Of a DNA stretch of 64,000 nucleotides, positions 37,984-47,126 are shown piece after piece. The position numbers were made by a program, and so were the translations under genes. Under the pieces are notes generated by a model. It worked only from the letters and a program-made list of their open reading frames with translations, did not search any database and had not been told where the DNA came from. Origin of the DNA: CAVOHU01 sp963817885 (GTDB lineage Bacteria; Acidobacteriota; Vicinamibacteria; Vicinamibacterales; JAKQTR01); assembly GCA_963817885.1 (NCBI GenBank), contig CAWFQE010000003.1, positions 558,001-622,000 on the forward strand, in the 5' to 3' direction. Each line of letters starts with the position of its first letter. Within the stretch, counting starts at the first letter, position 1.

Positions 37984-38742
37984 GTGGCGCTGGTGGCCTT
38001 CGATCTGGAGATTGCCAAGGAGATTCCCGACGACGCGCGGGACTGGATGGCGCTGGCGCCGCTCGGCGTCGCGTGTGCCGCGCTGATGCGCGAGGGCGAG
38101 AGCCAGCCGCGGCTCCGGTTCAATCCCAGAGAGCATCCCGACTACTTCGACGCGACCACCCGTGCGATGACGGGTGCGGCGGTGGACGCGGTCATCGACG
38201 AGCTGGTCGCCAGCGTCAATCGGGGTGACACGCTGGTCACCTGGAACGGCACGAGCTTCGACTTCCAGGTGCTGGCGCTCGAGAGCGGCCGGATCGAGCC
38301 ATGCGCGCGCCTCGCGCTCGGCAGCGTGGACATGATGTTCTGGCTGGTCTGCCAGAAGGGCCATCCGCTGGCGCTCGATACGGCACTTGCCGGAATGGGC
38401 CTGGCCTCGAAGCTCCACGACGTGGAGACCGCGGATGGCGGCATGACGACCATCACGGGCAAGGATGCCCCGCGGCTTTGGCGAGCCGGTGAATACGAGG
38501 CCGTGCTCACCTACTGCGGCGGCGACGTGCGCCGGACCCTCGAGTTGGGCCTCGAGTGCCTGCGCCAGCAGAGGCTCCGCTGGATCAGCCGCCGGGGAAC
38601 GCCAAGCGTGGTTCCTCTCGGACCGCGATGGCCGACCGTGCGGGAGTGCCTGGAGATTCCGGCCCCCGATACCAGCTGGATGTCCAATCCACTCGAGCGG
38701 CGGAGCTTCATCGACTGGATGGGTGCGTTCGGCCCGCGGTGA
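37984..38742 (+). CDS. DEDD-type 3'-5' exonuclease (DnaQ-like fold)
   Basis: 252 aa, GTG start with AGGGGAG upstream. It reads FDLEIAK at residues 6-12 (Asp7 and Glu9, Exo I), TWNGTSFDFQVL with Asp93 (Exo II), and YCGGDVRRTLEL near 178-190 (Exo III Asp). This is the ribonuclease H-like exonuclease arrangement, similar to the predicted PolB-associated 3'-5' exonuclease family but free-standing. Cytoplasmic. No replication or repair gene is adjacent, so its nucleic acid substrate is unknown. Confidence 0.8.
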   Translation: MALVAFDLEIAKEIPDDARDWMALAPLGVACAALMREGESQPRLRFNPREHPDYFDATTRAMTGAAVDAVIDELVASVNRGDTLVTWNGTSFDFQVLALESGRIEPCARLALGSVDMMFWLVCQKGHPLALDTALAGMGLASKLHDVETADGGMTTITGKDAPRLWRAGEYEAVLTYCGGDVRRTLELGLECLRQQRLRWISRRGTPSVVPLGPRWPTVRECLEIPAPDTSWMSNPLERRSFIDWMGAFGPR

Positions 38743-38920
38743 CAAGCGCGGCTCCAGCCGAGGGCACGACCGTTTCGCCGGGGCGACACATGGATCATCC
38801 CTGGAGGACAATAGAGGAGGCCGTGACGCGAGATCGGGCGCGAGACAGGCGGAAACGGGCGGGTGTCGGGCGGCATCATCATTGCACTGAGTGTTGATGC
38901 CTGCCTGGGAGGTGTGTGTC

Positions 38921-39790
38921 ATGCGCTGGAAGACGCCAGTTGGATTGCTGGCCCTGGCCTTTCTGGTCGTAGCCGCTTCGGCGACACCGACTGAAGCCCA
39001 GTGGCGGCACGGACCCGGCGGACGGGTCGGGCCCGTGGTCCGCCTTGGTGTGTTCTGGGGCCCGAGATTCTACGATCCGTTCTGGGGCCCGTTCGGGTTT
39101 TACTATCCGCCCTACCCGTATTACTACGGGGGTTATTCGACGACGGCCGACATTCGGGTCCAGGTCGAACCGAAGAACGCCGAGGTCTACGTCGACGGGC
39201 ACTACGCCGGTCCGGTCAACAAGTTCGACGGACTCTTCAAGCGGTTGAAGGTGGTGCCGGGAGGGCACGAAATCCAGGTCTATCTGGACGGGTACAAGAC
39301 CATCACCGACCGCCGCTACTTCAGCCCGGGGCAGGGCTACAAGATTCAGGCGAAGATGCAGAAGCTGGCTCCCGGGGAGTCCAGCGGACCGAAGCCGACG
39401 CCGCCGCCAGCTTCGGCGGATAGCCAGCCGATTCCCCAGCGGATGCCGCCTGGCCCGCGTGGCCGAGTGAGGCAGATACCGCCGCCGACGCCTACCGAGC
39501 CGGCTCCGCCGGCCGATCAGCAGCCGCCGGCAACGGAGCGAGCAGGTGCTGACGCCACGAACTTCGGCCAACTGGCCATTCGGGTGCAACCGGCTGATGC
39601 CGAGATCCGCATCGATGGCGAGCGCTGGCAAGGCCTGCCCGGCCAGCCGCGGCTGGTGATCGACCTGCCGGCGGGCGTCCACCGCGTCGAGATTCGAAAG
39701 GAAGGATTCGAGCCCTTCATCCGCGATGTGACGGTGAAGCCGCGCGAGACCACTCCGCTCAACGTCAGCCTGACAGGGCACAACGACTAA
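38921..39790 (+). CDS. Secreted protein with two PEGA domains
   Basis: 289 aa from the ATG at 38921 (GGGAGG upstream). Signal peptide LLALAFLVVAASATPTEAQ, then a Tyr/Pro/Phe-rich stretch (FYYPPYPYYYGGY), PEGA repeat 1 (about 75-140; ADIRVQVEPKNAEVYVDGHY with the later KVVPGGHEIQVYLDGY), a Pro-rich linker, and PEGA repeat 2 (about 205-285; LAIRVQPADAEIRIDGERW and LPAGVHRVEIRKEGFEPF). PEGA domains are surface-associated beta-sandwiches whose ligand is poorly known. The Tyr-rich stretch suggests cross-linking or wall contact. A hairpin terminator follows. Confidence 0.85.
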   Translation: MRWKTPVGLLALAFLVVAASATPTEAQWRHGPGGRVGPVVRLGVFWGPRFYDPFWGPFGFYYPPYPYYYGGYSTTADIRVQVEPKNAEVYVDGHYAGPVNKFDGLFKRLKVVPGGHEIQVYLDGYKTITDRRYFSPGQGYKIQAKMQKLAPGESSGPKPTPPPASADSQPIPQRMPPGPRGRVRQIPPPTPTEPAPPADQQPPATERAGADATNFGQLAIRVQPADAEIRIDGERWQGLPGQPRLVIDLPAGVHRVEIRKEGFEPFIRDVTVKPRETTPLNVSLTGHND

Positions 39791-39853
39791 TCCCGGCGCC
39801 CGGTTGAGTTGAGTACACGCCGGGAATGGAGCACGTGGGCTTTGGCCCGCGTG

Positions 39854-39890
39854 CCCGGGGCTCACGAGCTCAACACAAGTGAGCCCCGGG
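39854..39890 (+). terminator. Hairpin terminator after the PEGA gene
   Basis: Perfect 12-bp inverted repeat CCCGGGGCTCAC (39854-39865) and GTGAGCCCCGGG (39879-39890) with a 13-nt loop, 64 nt after the PEGA stop. No T-run follows, so it may need Rho or act as mRNA 3' protection. Confidence 0.6.
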
Positions 39891-39926
39891 ATCAGGCGTT
39901 CGCGAAGGCGAGTCGCAGGTTCACGG

Positions 39927-39959
39927 CCCTTCGACTCGCTTCGCTCGCTCCCTTCGACT
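39927..39959. repeat. REP-like short palindromic element
   Basis: CCTTCGACTCGCTTCGCTCG followed by CTCCCTTCGAC. It contains GCTTCGC-type self-complementary cores and a repeated CCTTCGAC at both ends. Elements of this look (TTCGACTCGCT...CGCTCGCTC) are scattered between genes in many GC-rich bacterial genomes. One copy only in this window. Confidence 0.35.
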
Positions 39960-40023
39960 ATCGCCTTCTCCGTCTCCCTGCAAGAATCCGGCGGGAGGTC
40001 GTTCTCAGATCATGGAGGACGAC

Positions 40024-40860
40024 ATGAATCATCACGTTGCCGTGTCCGTTGCCCTGTTTCTGCTGGTGGCTGCCCCGGCAGCCCCGTCCGGCTACACCCC
40101 CGCACCGCGGATGGACGTGCTCGTGGACAACAGTCCGCGCCCGCGATACTCCGCGCAGGGAACCACCTACATCGAGGCCGTCAGGAACCGGGAGTACGCC
40201 ATCCGGGTCTACAACCCCTATCCCGTGCGGGTCGCCGTTGCCCTCTCGGTGGACGGGCTCAACACGATCGACGCCAGGCACACGACGGCGTCCGATGCGC
40301 AGAAGTGGGTGATCGATCCATACCAGACCATCACCATCAGCGGCTGGCAGACCAGCATGAGCCACGCACGGCGATTCGAGTTCACGACCGAAGAAAAGTC
40401 GTACGGGCAGATGCTGGGCAAGACTGACGACCTCGGCATCATCACCGCCGTGTTCTTCCGCGAACGCGTGCCGCGGATCGACAGCCTGGTGGTGCCGCTC
40501 GCCTTGCCCAGGTCCGAAAGTTCCGAGCGCGATGCCAAGCGCCGCGCTGAGGCGGGGCAACCGGCGCCGAGTTCAGCCAGCCCTGGTGCCGGGGCGGCCT
40601 CCGGACAAGCCGCGTCGGAGGCGTCCGATTACGCCGCGACCGGAATCGGACGCACCACCGATCACGCCGTCAGGCGGGTCCACCTCGACCTCGAGTCCTC
40701 GCCCGCGGTCACGCTGAGCATCCGGTACGAATTCCGTCAGCAACTGGTGCGCCTTGGAGTCCTGCCACCCGAGCGGGGCGATGGGGATCCGCTCGCCCGG
40801 CGCGAGCGTGCCCGCGGGTTCGAACCCGGCTTCTGCCCCGACATCAAGCGGGAACGGTGA
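40024..40860 (+). CDS. Secreted protein of unknown function
   Basis: 278 aa from the ATG at 40024 (GGAGG 5 nt upstream). Signal peptide (VAVSVALFLLVAAPAAPSG), then a beta-rich domain containing TYIEAVRNREYAIRVYNPYP, VALSVDGLNTIDARH and PYQTITISGWQ, a short Ala/Ser/Pro-rich linker (about 185-205), and a C-terminal segment reading RVHLDLESSPAVTLSIRYEF. The phrase IRVYNPYPVRVAVALSVDGL resembles proteins that recognise envelope or appendage components, but I cannot name a family. Follows the PEGA gene on the same strand after a hairpin. Confidence 0.75.
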   Translation: MNHHVAVSVALFLLVAAPAAPSGYTPAPRMDVLVDNSPRPRYSAQGTTYIEAVRNREYAIRVYNPYPVRVAVALSVDGLNTIDARHTTASDAQKWVIDPYQTITISGWQTSMSHARRFEFTTEEKSYGQMLGKTDDLGIITAVFFRERVPRIDSLVVPLALPRSESSERDAKRRAEAGQPAPSSASPGAGAASGQAASEASDYAATGIGRTTDHAVRRVHLDLESSPAVTLSIRYEFRQQLVRLGVLPPERGDGDPLARRERARGFEPGFCPDIKRER

Positions 40861-41179
40861 GGACCGGCGCGAACTGTCACAGTCTTTTCACACATCTGCC
40901 ATCCAAACGCCACGCGTCCCGCGTAATAGGTAACGTGGTTCGCGAAAATGACCCGGCGACGCTCCCATCCGATGCAAACGCCTGCGGCGGGAGCGTCGTA
41001 TGGAAAATGTAGTCGGTTCCGGCGGTTCGTCACCCGGACTCAGGCCGCCCGAGGTGGGGCGGCACGAGCCGTGGCGAATCGAGCTGATGCGAATGCATGG
41101 CCGGCGCGGTCGGGGCGTCGGCTTGCGGGACCAGAGGATGGTCGCGCGCGCAACGCGGCGTGCGCTGCAAGGTTCACCT
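40861..41179. other. Intergenic leader with 10-bp inverted repeat before the TonB-receptor operon
   Basis: 319 nt without a credible gene. It holds a perfect inverted repeat CGACGCTCCC (40957-40966) and GGGAGCGTCG (40989-40998), enclosing 22 nt that include GATGCAAACGCCTG. This could be a structured 5' leader or operator for the receptor gene at 41180. I compared it by eye with c-di-GMP riboswitch motifs and it does not fit. Frames through the region look non-coding. Confidence 0.45.
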
Positions 41180-44100
41180 ATGCGACAGTTTGCGGTTCTG
41201 CTGGCTCTGCTGCTGCCGACGCTGGCCTGGGCTCAAGAGCAGCCCCCGACAGGCAGCCCACAGGTTCGGTGTACTGTGACCGGCACGGTCGTGTCCGGCT
41301 CATACCTGCTGCCTGGCGTGGTCATGACCGCGACCGGGATGGATTCGGCTGGCGTGGTGACGACGTCGACCGGCGTCGATGGGGCCTACTCCGTGTCGAT
41401 TCCCGGCGCGGGGCGCTATCGGATTCGGGCCGCACTCACTGGATTCGAGCCGTTCGCCGGCGAGATCTCCGTCGATGTCTCGTGCCACGCGCGCCTCAAC
41501 ATCACCCTGACGCTGGCTTCGCGAGCCAAGCCGACGCCAACCGGGGCACCCTCGGGTCAGCCCCCGGCGAATGTTTCGGTACCTCCGGCCGCGCCCTCAG
41601 CCCCGGCTACAGCTCCGGCGGCGGCGTCAGGCGCGCCGGCCGCCCCGAACTCCGCGGCCTCAGGCGCGGGCCGGGCCCAGGCCCCAAGGCCGGCGGCCTC
41701 GCCGCGGGCCGGGCTGGCCAGGCCGTCCGCGTCCGGAGCCGACGCGACCGGCACCGAGGCTTCGGCTGCCGCGAACGATCCCGCCCGAGAGGCCGAGATT
41801 GCCGCGGCGCAGCTGAGCCTGCCGCCCGGGTTCTCGGTTGACACCTCCGCCAGCAGTGTTGTCGCAACCGGTGCGGCCGGGCAGGTCAATCCGTTCCTGG
41901 TGTTCGCTCCGATGGGCGAGGGCGGCCCTCCAGGGATGGGCGGCATGATGGGCGAGGGAGGCAGGCAGGACGGCTTCGGGGGCTTCGAAGGGATGCCGGG
42001 CGCCGCAAACTTCGGCGGCGGAGCAGAAGGGGGTCGCGGAGGCGGTATGGGCCCGGGCGGACGCGGCGCGATGGGTGGCGGGCGCGGAGGCGGGGGAGGA
42101 CGCGGAGGGGGGCAATTGGCAGGGCGTCTTGCGATGGCCGCTCGCGGCCAGAGCAACCGGCCGCGTGCCCAGTTCACCTATAACCTTTCCGGCTCGATGC
42201 TGGACGCCGCACCGTATCCATTCGGGACGGCAGCACCGACCAAGCCCAACTACCTCCAGCAGCGCTTCGGCCTGAACGCGGGCGGACAGTTGAAGGTCCC
42301 CGGCCTGTTCGACGCAGGGCCCCGCACCAACTTCTTCCTCAACTACACCGGGACCCACGGCTCGACGCTGCAGGACAGTTACGCCACGGTTCCGACCGAC
42401 GCGGTCCGCGCCGGCAACTTCTCGTCGTACCCCGTCACCGTCTACGATCCGGTCACCGGGCAGCCGTTTGCGGGCAATCAGATTCCGGACAGCCGCCTCA
42501 ACCCGGTGGCGTCGGCCTTGCTCAAGTACATCCCCGAACCGAACCTGGACGGGACGACCAAGAACTTCCACTACGCGACGACGACGGTCCGGCAACAGGA
42601 CGACATCAACTTCCGGCTGATCCACAGTTTCACCACGCCCATGGGCGGGCGCGGCCGGCCGGGTGCCGGCGGCGGCCGCGGAGGTGGCGGACGCGGGGGG
42701 CTCGGCGGGGGCATGAACCTGAGCGTCGGGGTCCATTTCTCCCGGTCCACCGGCAATCAGACGGGCGTGTTTCCCACCACGGCCGGTTCCACCAGGGCAA
42801 TCGGCTGGGACGTGCCCGTGAACTTCAACTTCGCGCTGGCCGGCATCTTCAGCGCGTTTCGCATCGACTTCAACAGCCGTCACGCGTCGACCTTCAACCA
42901 GTACGCGTATCAGACGAACGTGACCGGCGACGCCGGGATACTCGGCGTGTCCCAGGATCCCTTCTCGTGGGGCATCCCGAGCCTTTCCTTTTCCTCGTTC
43001 ACCTCGTTGCGCGACACGAACCCTTCGGACCGCACGGACCGTACGGTCACGATCGGCCTCACGCAGACCAAGATCCGCGGGCGGCACACGGTGCGATGGG
43101 GCGGCGACTTCCGCTCTATGCTGACCGACACGCGCTCGGACACGAACCCGGGCGGATCGTTCGTCTTCACCGGCATCTACGCGAGCCAGGGCGCGTCGCT
43201 CGGCAGCCGCAGCGGCCTGGATTTCGCCGATTTCCTGCTGGGCGAGGCGCAGCAGGCGACGCTGCAGTACGGGCCCGGCGAGACCCGCTTCCGCGCCAGG
43301 GCCTGGAACCTGTTCGTTCAGGATGACTGGCGCGTTCGGGCCAACCTCACCTTCAATCTCGGCCTGCGCTACGAGTATCTCTCTCCGTACTACGAAGCGA
43401 ACAATCGTCTGGTGAACCTTGATGTCTCGCCCGGATTCACCGCGGCGGTTCCCGTGATCGCCGGCCAGGCGGGCCCCTTCTCGGGCGGATTCCCGACATC
43501 CGGGTTCAATCCCGACCCGAACAACTTCGCCCCGCGGATGGGATTCGCATGGCGGCCTGAGACCAGGATGACGGTGCGCGGCGGCTACAGCATCAGCTAC
43601 AGCTCACCGACCTATGCGGGCATCGCCCAGCGACTCGCCGCGCAGCCCCCCTTCGCGGTGACCGATTCGCTGGCCGGGACGGCTTTCTCGCCCCTGCCGG
43701 TGGCCACTGTCTTTGCGACGCCGGCTGCGGTGACGACGACCAACAACTTCGGCATCGATCCCAACTACAAGCTCGGCCGCCTGCAGCTGTGGAATCTCGA
43801 CGTGCAGCGCGATCTCACGCGGAACATCAGCGTCGGCGCGTCCTACGTGGGCACGCGCGGAAACAACCTCGACGTGCTGCGCGCGCCGAACCGCGGCCCG
43901 ACCGGACCGCGCATCCCGGATGTGCAGCCCTTCCTCTGGGAGACGTCGAGCGGCCACTCCAAGATGACGGCCTTCTCGTTCCGCATCAGGAAACGGCCGA
44001 CCGGCGGCGTCGGCGGGGGCCTGGCCTACACCTGGTCGAAGTCGATGGACGATGCCTCCACCCTTGGCGGCGGCGCCGGCGTTGTGGCGCAGGATGACAC

Positions 44101-44680
44101 GAACCTGGCGACGGAGTGGGGGCCATCCAGTTTTGATCAGCGGCACCGGTTCAACGGCGATCTCGTCATCGAGCTGCCGTTCGGGTCCAACCGGCGCTGG
44201 CTGAACAACGACGGGCTGGCCGCGAAGATCCTGGGCGGCTGGACCTGGGCGAGCAACGTGTCGTGGGCCAGCGGGACGCCGCTGACGGCGCGCGTGCTGG
44301 GCAGCTCGATCGATCTCGGGTCGGGCGTCAACGGGAGCCTCAGGGCGAACTACACGGGGCAGCCGATAGCCCTGAGCGACCCGACGGTGCTGCGATTCTT
44401 CAACACCGCGGCGTTCACGCTGCCGCTCCCCGGCCAGTTCGGCGATGCCGGCCGCAACATGATCACGGGGCCGTCGTCGTTGAACGTTTCGATGAACCTG
44501 AACAAGACCATCCCGATCGGCGGCACGCGGAACCTCAACTTGCGCATTCAGGCGACCAATGTGTTCAACACGGCGCAGTACGCCTCGATCGACACCATCG
44601 TGAACTCGCCGACCTTCGGGCAGGTGACCTCCATGCGGCCCATGCGCAGCGTTCAGCTGTTCCTGCGGGCTTCCTTCTGA
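41180..44680 (+). CDS. Plug-less, Gly-rich TonB-dependent-receptor-type barrel with regulatory N-domain
   Basis: 1166 aa from the ATG at 41180 (AAGG upstream); the frame is open further upstream but begins with Arg-rich residues. Signal peptide (LLALLLPTLAWAQ), a carboxypeptidase-regulatory-like domain (about 35-112; VTGTVVSGSYLLPGVVMTAT), an Ala/Pro-rich linker (about 115-230), then a Gly-rich segment (about 255-315, GGGRGGGGGRGGG) where the plug would normally be. The barrel follows (NFFLNYTGTHGSTLQDSYAT ... VNFNFALAGIFSAFRIDFN ... ending RSVQLFLRASF), with a second Gly/Arg loop near residues 490-515. A recognisable plug (the IVDGVDNND-type motif of the receptor at 7448) is absent. Co-transcribed with the VWFA gene 4 nt downstream. 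Confidence 0.87.
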   Translation: MRQFAVLLALLLPTLAWAQEQPPTGSPQVRCTVTGTVVSGSYLLPGVVMTATGMDSAGVVTTSTGVDGAYSVSIPGAGRYRIRAALTGFEPFAGEISVDVSCHARLNITLTLASRAKPTPTGAPSGQPPANVSVPPAAPSAPATAPAAASGAPAAPNSAASGAGRAQAPRPAASPRAGLARPSASGADATGTEASAAANDPAREAEIAAAQLSLPPGFSVDTSASSVVATGAAGQVNPFLVFAPMGEGGPPGMGGMMGEGGRQDGFGGFEGMPGAANFGGGAEGGRGGGMGPGGRGAMGGGRGGGGGRGGGQLAGRLAMAARGQSNRPRAQFTYNLSGSMLDAAPYPFGTAAPTKPNYLQQRFGLNAGGQLKVPGLFDAGPRTNFFLNYTGTHGSTLQDSYATVPTDAVRAGNFSSYPVTVYDPVTGQPFAGNQIPDSRLNPVASALLKYIPEPNLDGTTKNFHYATTTVRQQDDINFRLIHSFTTPMGGRGRPGAGGGRGGGGRGGLGGGMNLSVGVHFSRSTGNQTGVFPTTAGSTRAIGWDVPVNFNFALAGIFSAFRIDFNSRHASTFNQYAYQTNVTGDAGILGVSQDPFSWGIPSLSFSSFTSLRDTNPSDRTDRTVTIGLTQTKIRGRHTVRWGGDFRSMLTDTRSDTNPGGSFVFTGIYASQGASLGSRSGLDFADFLLGEAQQATLQYGPGETRFRARAWNLFVQDDWRVRANLTFNLGLRYEYLSPYYEANNRLVNLDVSPGFTAAVPVIAGQAGPFSGGFPTSGFNPDPNNFAPRMGFAWRPETRMTVRGGYSISYSSPTYAGIAQRLAAQPPFAVTDSLAGTAFSPLPVATVFATPAAVTTTNNFGIDPNYKLGRLQLWNLDVQRDLTRNISVGASYVGTRGNNLDVLRAPNRGPTGPRIPDVQPFLWETSSGHSKMTAFSFRIRKRPTGGVGGGLAYTWSKSMDDASTLGGGAGVVAQDDTNLATEWGPSSFDQRHRFNGDLVIELPFGSNRRWLNNDGLAAKILGGWTWASNVSWASGTPLTARVLGSSIDLGSGVNGSLRANYTGQPIALSDPTVLRFFNTAAFTLPLPGQFGDAGRNMITGPSSLNVSMNLNKTIPIGGTRNLNLRIQATNVFNTAQYASIDTIVNSPTFGQVTSMRPMRSVQLFLRASF

Positions 44681-44684
44681 CGCC

Positions 44685-46889
44685 ATGCGACGCCAACTCT
44701 CGCACCCTGCTCGCCTGATCGCCGTCCTGATGGCCGGAGTCGTCTGCCTGCCGTTGTCCGCGTCGCAGTCTCAGCAGTCGGGTGTGCCCCAGGGCGGGCA
44801 GCCGATGGTGACGTTCCGGACCGCGCGCGATCTGGTCATCGTGAACGTCGTGGTGCGCGACAAGAACGGCCAGGTCGTGCGCGGGCTGACCGCAGACGAC
44901 TTCGTCCTGGCCGAGGACAACCGGCCACAGACCATCAGCACGTTCGATTTCGAGGAGCTCGACACCGCTCCCGCACAGGCCGCTGCCGCGGGGGCGCCGC
45001 TGCTGGCGGGCCTCAATAAGGCGCCGGCCAAGGCCGAACCCGCCGCCGCGCCCGCCTCGCCGGCGGCCCCGCTGGCCTCACACCCGGCGGTCGACCTGCG
45101 GGATCGGCGCCTGCTCGTCTTCTTCTTCGACGTCAGCTCGATGCAGCCCGAGGATGTGACGCGCGCGGTCCAATCCGCGCGTGACTACGTGACGACCAGG
45201 CTGTCGCCGGCCGACACGGTGGCTGTCGTCTCGCTCGGCACTTCGCTCAGCGTGAACCAGGATTTTACGTCGGACCGCGACGCGATCCTGGCGGCGCTCA
45301 ACGGCCTGGATCCCCAGCTCGCCTCCGGCTTCGCCGAGGGCGTCACCACCTCGGCCGACGAGACGCCGGACACCGGCAATGCGTTCGCGGCGGACGACTC
45401 CGAGTTCAACATCTTCAACACCGACCGCCGGATCGATGCCCTGCGCTCGCTGGCCGACGTGCTGGCCGGGATCGATCAGAAGAAGTCCCTGATCTACTTC
45501 AGCTCGGGCATGACACAGCAGGGACTGGAGAACGAAGCGGCGCTCCGGGCGCTGACCGACCGCGCGGTGCGCGCCAACATGTCGATCTACGCGGCCGACG
45601 CGCGCGGCCTGCAGGCGTCCGTGCCGGGCGGCGACGCCAGCCAGGCCAGCGTCAGAGGCCAGGGTGCCTTCTCGGGCGCGACCGTCGAGAACGCGCGGAA
45701 CCAGATGAGCGCGTCGCAGGACACCCTCTCGAAAATCGCCGAGGACACGGGCGGGCGGGCGTTCTTCGACACCAACGACATGGGCGTCGTCTTCGACCAG
45801 GTCGTGAAGGACACGACGGCCTACTACCTGCTTGGATTCTCGAGCACCAACGAGGCCAGGGACGGACGGTACCGCCGCATCAAGGTCTCGGTGAAGCGTC
45901 CGGGCATGAAGCTCGAGTACCGGTCCGGCTACTACGCGCCTCGCGACTTCTCGCACTCGGCCCGGGACGACCGGGAGCAGCAGCTCCAGGACTACCTGCT
46001 GTCCGACATGGGCGTGACCGACCTGCCCCTGCACGGCGAGGCGGGCTACTTCCGGCTGCAGGAGAATCGGTACCGCGTTCCGCTCTGGCTGATCGTTCCC
46101 GGGTCCTCGATCCCGTTCTCGAAGTCCAGCGACACCGAGCGGGCGACACTCGACGTGCTCGGCGTGGTGCGGGATGGGCGGAACACGCCCGTGGCGTGGA
46201 TCCGCGACACGGTGAAGCTCGCGCTGAACGCGACCCAGGATGTCCGTCGGAAGAACGTCCAGTACGACACCAGCTTCGAACTGCCTCCCGGGATCTACAA
46301 GTTGAAGGTCGTCGTGAGGGAGAACCAGGTCGGGACCGTCGGGTCGCTGGATACGACCTTGCTCGTTCCGAACCTGGACCGGGCCGACGTGAAGCTCAGC
46401 TCCGTCGTGCTGGGGACCGTGCAGCCGATCGCGGCCAGGAAGAAGACGAAATCGATGGATCCGCTGGTGCGGGGTGCCGAGGAGATCGTGCCGAGCGTGG
46501 CGCGCGTGGTTTCCGGCAGCCAGCCATTCGCCGTGTTCTACGAGCTCTACGATCCGGGCAAGCCCCCCGCCCAGCCTCAGGGGACTGCACCTTCCGGGGC
46601 GCAGGCCGCCAGGCCGTCGACTCCGGCAGCGGCCGTGAAGTCAGCCGCGGGCGGAGCCGTGAATGTGCTGTCGAACCTGACGTTCTACAAGGGAATTCGT
46701 CCGGTCTACCAGACCGAGGTGACCGCCGCTCAGGCGCTCACCGAGCCGGGCCGCAAGGCTTTGAGCGTCGAGATGCTGGTGCCTCCAGGGTCGCTTGCGC
46801 CGGGTCTCTACACGTGCCAGGTCAACGTGATCGACGAGCAGGCCGGCACATTCGCCTTCCCTCGGTTCGCGATGTACGTCGTGCGCTGA
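44685..46889 (+). CDS. VWFA-related protein of the acidobacterial type
   Basis: 734 aa exported protein starting 4 nt after the receptor stop. Signal peptide (LIAVLMAGVVCLPLSAS), then an N-terminal sandwich (TARDLVIVNVVVRDKNGQVV, GLTADDFVLAEDNRPQ) typical of the TIGR03436-type proteins. A von Willebrand factor A domain follows (about 140-400): LVFFFDVSSMQ with DxSxx metal site, DYVTTRLSPADTVAVVSLGT, SLIYFSSGMTQQG and ADARGLQA. The C-terminal part (about 400-734) is beta-rich. Genes of this type commonly follow Oar-like receptors; a surface adhesion or assembly role is inferred. Confidence 0.88.
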   Translation: MRRQLSHPARLIAVLMAGVVCLPLSASQSQQSGVPQGGQPMVTFRTARDLVIVNVVVRDKNGQVVRGLTADDFVLAEDNRPQTISTFDFEELDTAPAQAAAAGAPLLAGLNKAPAKAEPAAAPASPAAPLASHPAVDLRDRRLLVFFFDVSSMQPEDVTRAVQSARDYVTTRLSPADTVAVVSLGTSLSVNQDFTSDRDAILAALNGLDPQLASGFAEGVTTSADETPDTGNAFAADDSEFNIFNTDRRIDALRSLADVLAGIDQKKSLIYFSSGMTQQGLENEAALRALTDRAVRANMSIYAADARGLQASVPGGDASQASVRGQGAFSGATVENARNQMSASQDTLSKIAEDTGGRAFFDTNDMGVVFDQVVKDTTAYYLLGFSSTNEARDGRYRRIKVSVKRPGMKLEYRSGYYAPRDFSHSARDDREQQLQDYLLSDMGVTDLPLHGEAGYFRLQENRYRVPLWLIVPGSSIPFSKSSDTERATLDVLGVVRDGRNTPVAWIRDTVKLALNATQDVRRKNVQYDTSFELPPGIYKLKVVVRENQVGTVGSLDTTLLVPNLDRADVKLSSVVLGTVQPIAARKKTKSMDPLVRGAEEIVPSVARVVSGSQPFAVFYELYDPGKPPAQPQGTAPSGAQAARPSTPAAAVKSAAGGAVNVLSNLTFYKGIRPVYQTEVTAAQALTEPGRKALSVEMLVPPGSLAPGLYTCQVNVIDEQAGTFAFPRFAMYVVR

Positions 46890-46912
46890 CGCGGCGTTGT
46901 TGACGCCGCGTC
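46888..46912 (+). terminator. Hairpin overlapping the VWFA stop codon
   Basis: Perfect 10-bp stem GACGCGGCGT / ACGCCGCGTC with loop TGTTG; its left arm covers the TGA. First of two consecutive hairpins. Confidence 0.6.
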
Positions 46913-46919
46913 GGCCCTC

Positions 46920-46954
46920 GAGGGGCGGGCACCCTCCTCCGGTGCCCGCCCCTC
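46920..46954 (+). terminator. Second GC-rich hairpin terminator
   Basis: Perfect 14-bp stem GAGGGGCGGGCACC (46920-46933) / GGTGCCCGCCCCTC (46941-46954) with a 7-nt loop. Together with the previous hairpin it should end transcription of the receptor-VWFA operon. No T-run follows. Confidence 0.7.
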
Positions 46955-46965
46955 CCTCTAGATGC

Positions 46966-46971
46966 TACAAT
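46966..46971 (+). promoter_or_regulatory. Putative -10 box TACAAT of the propeller gene
   Basis: GATGCTACAATCCC occurs 12 nt after the double terminator and about 155 nt before the next start. TACAAT is a strong -10 match; -35 unclear. Confidence 0.45.
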
Positions 46972-47126
46972 CCCGCCCATCTCGAGTTCCCGCTAGACGC
47001 CGCCGGACCACAGGTGAGCCCGAATACTGACTTCGCCCGCGCCGCGACAAGGACGCCTCGGACTCTGCTGCCGGAGTCTGCGCGCCGGTCCGTGCCGGAC
47101 CTCGGCAGATGCCATGGCGGCATCGC

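Noticed and set aside
40950..41000. c-di-GMP-I (GEMM) riboswitch
   Set aside because: GCAAAC is present but the second GNRA/receptor half and the conserved spacing are missing.
41920..42120. Tandem GGC/GGA repeats as a satellite
   Set aside because: It is the coding Gly-rich segment of the receptor-like barrel, with irregular units and an intact frame.
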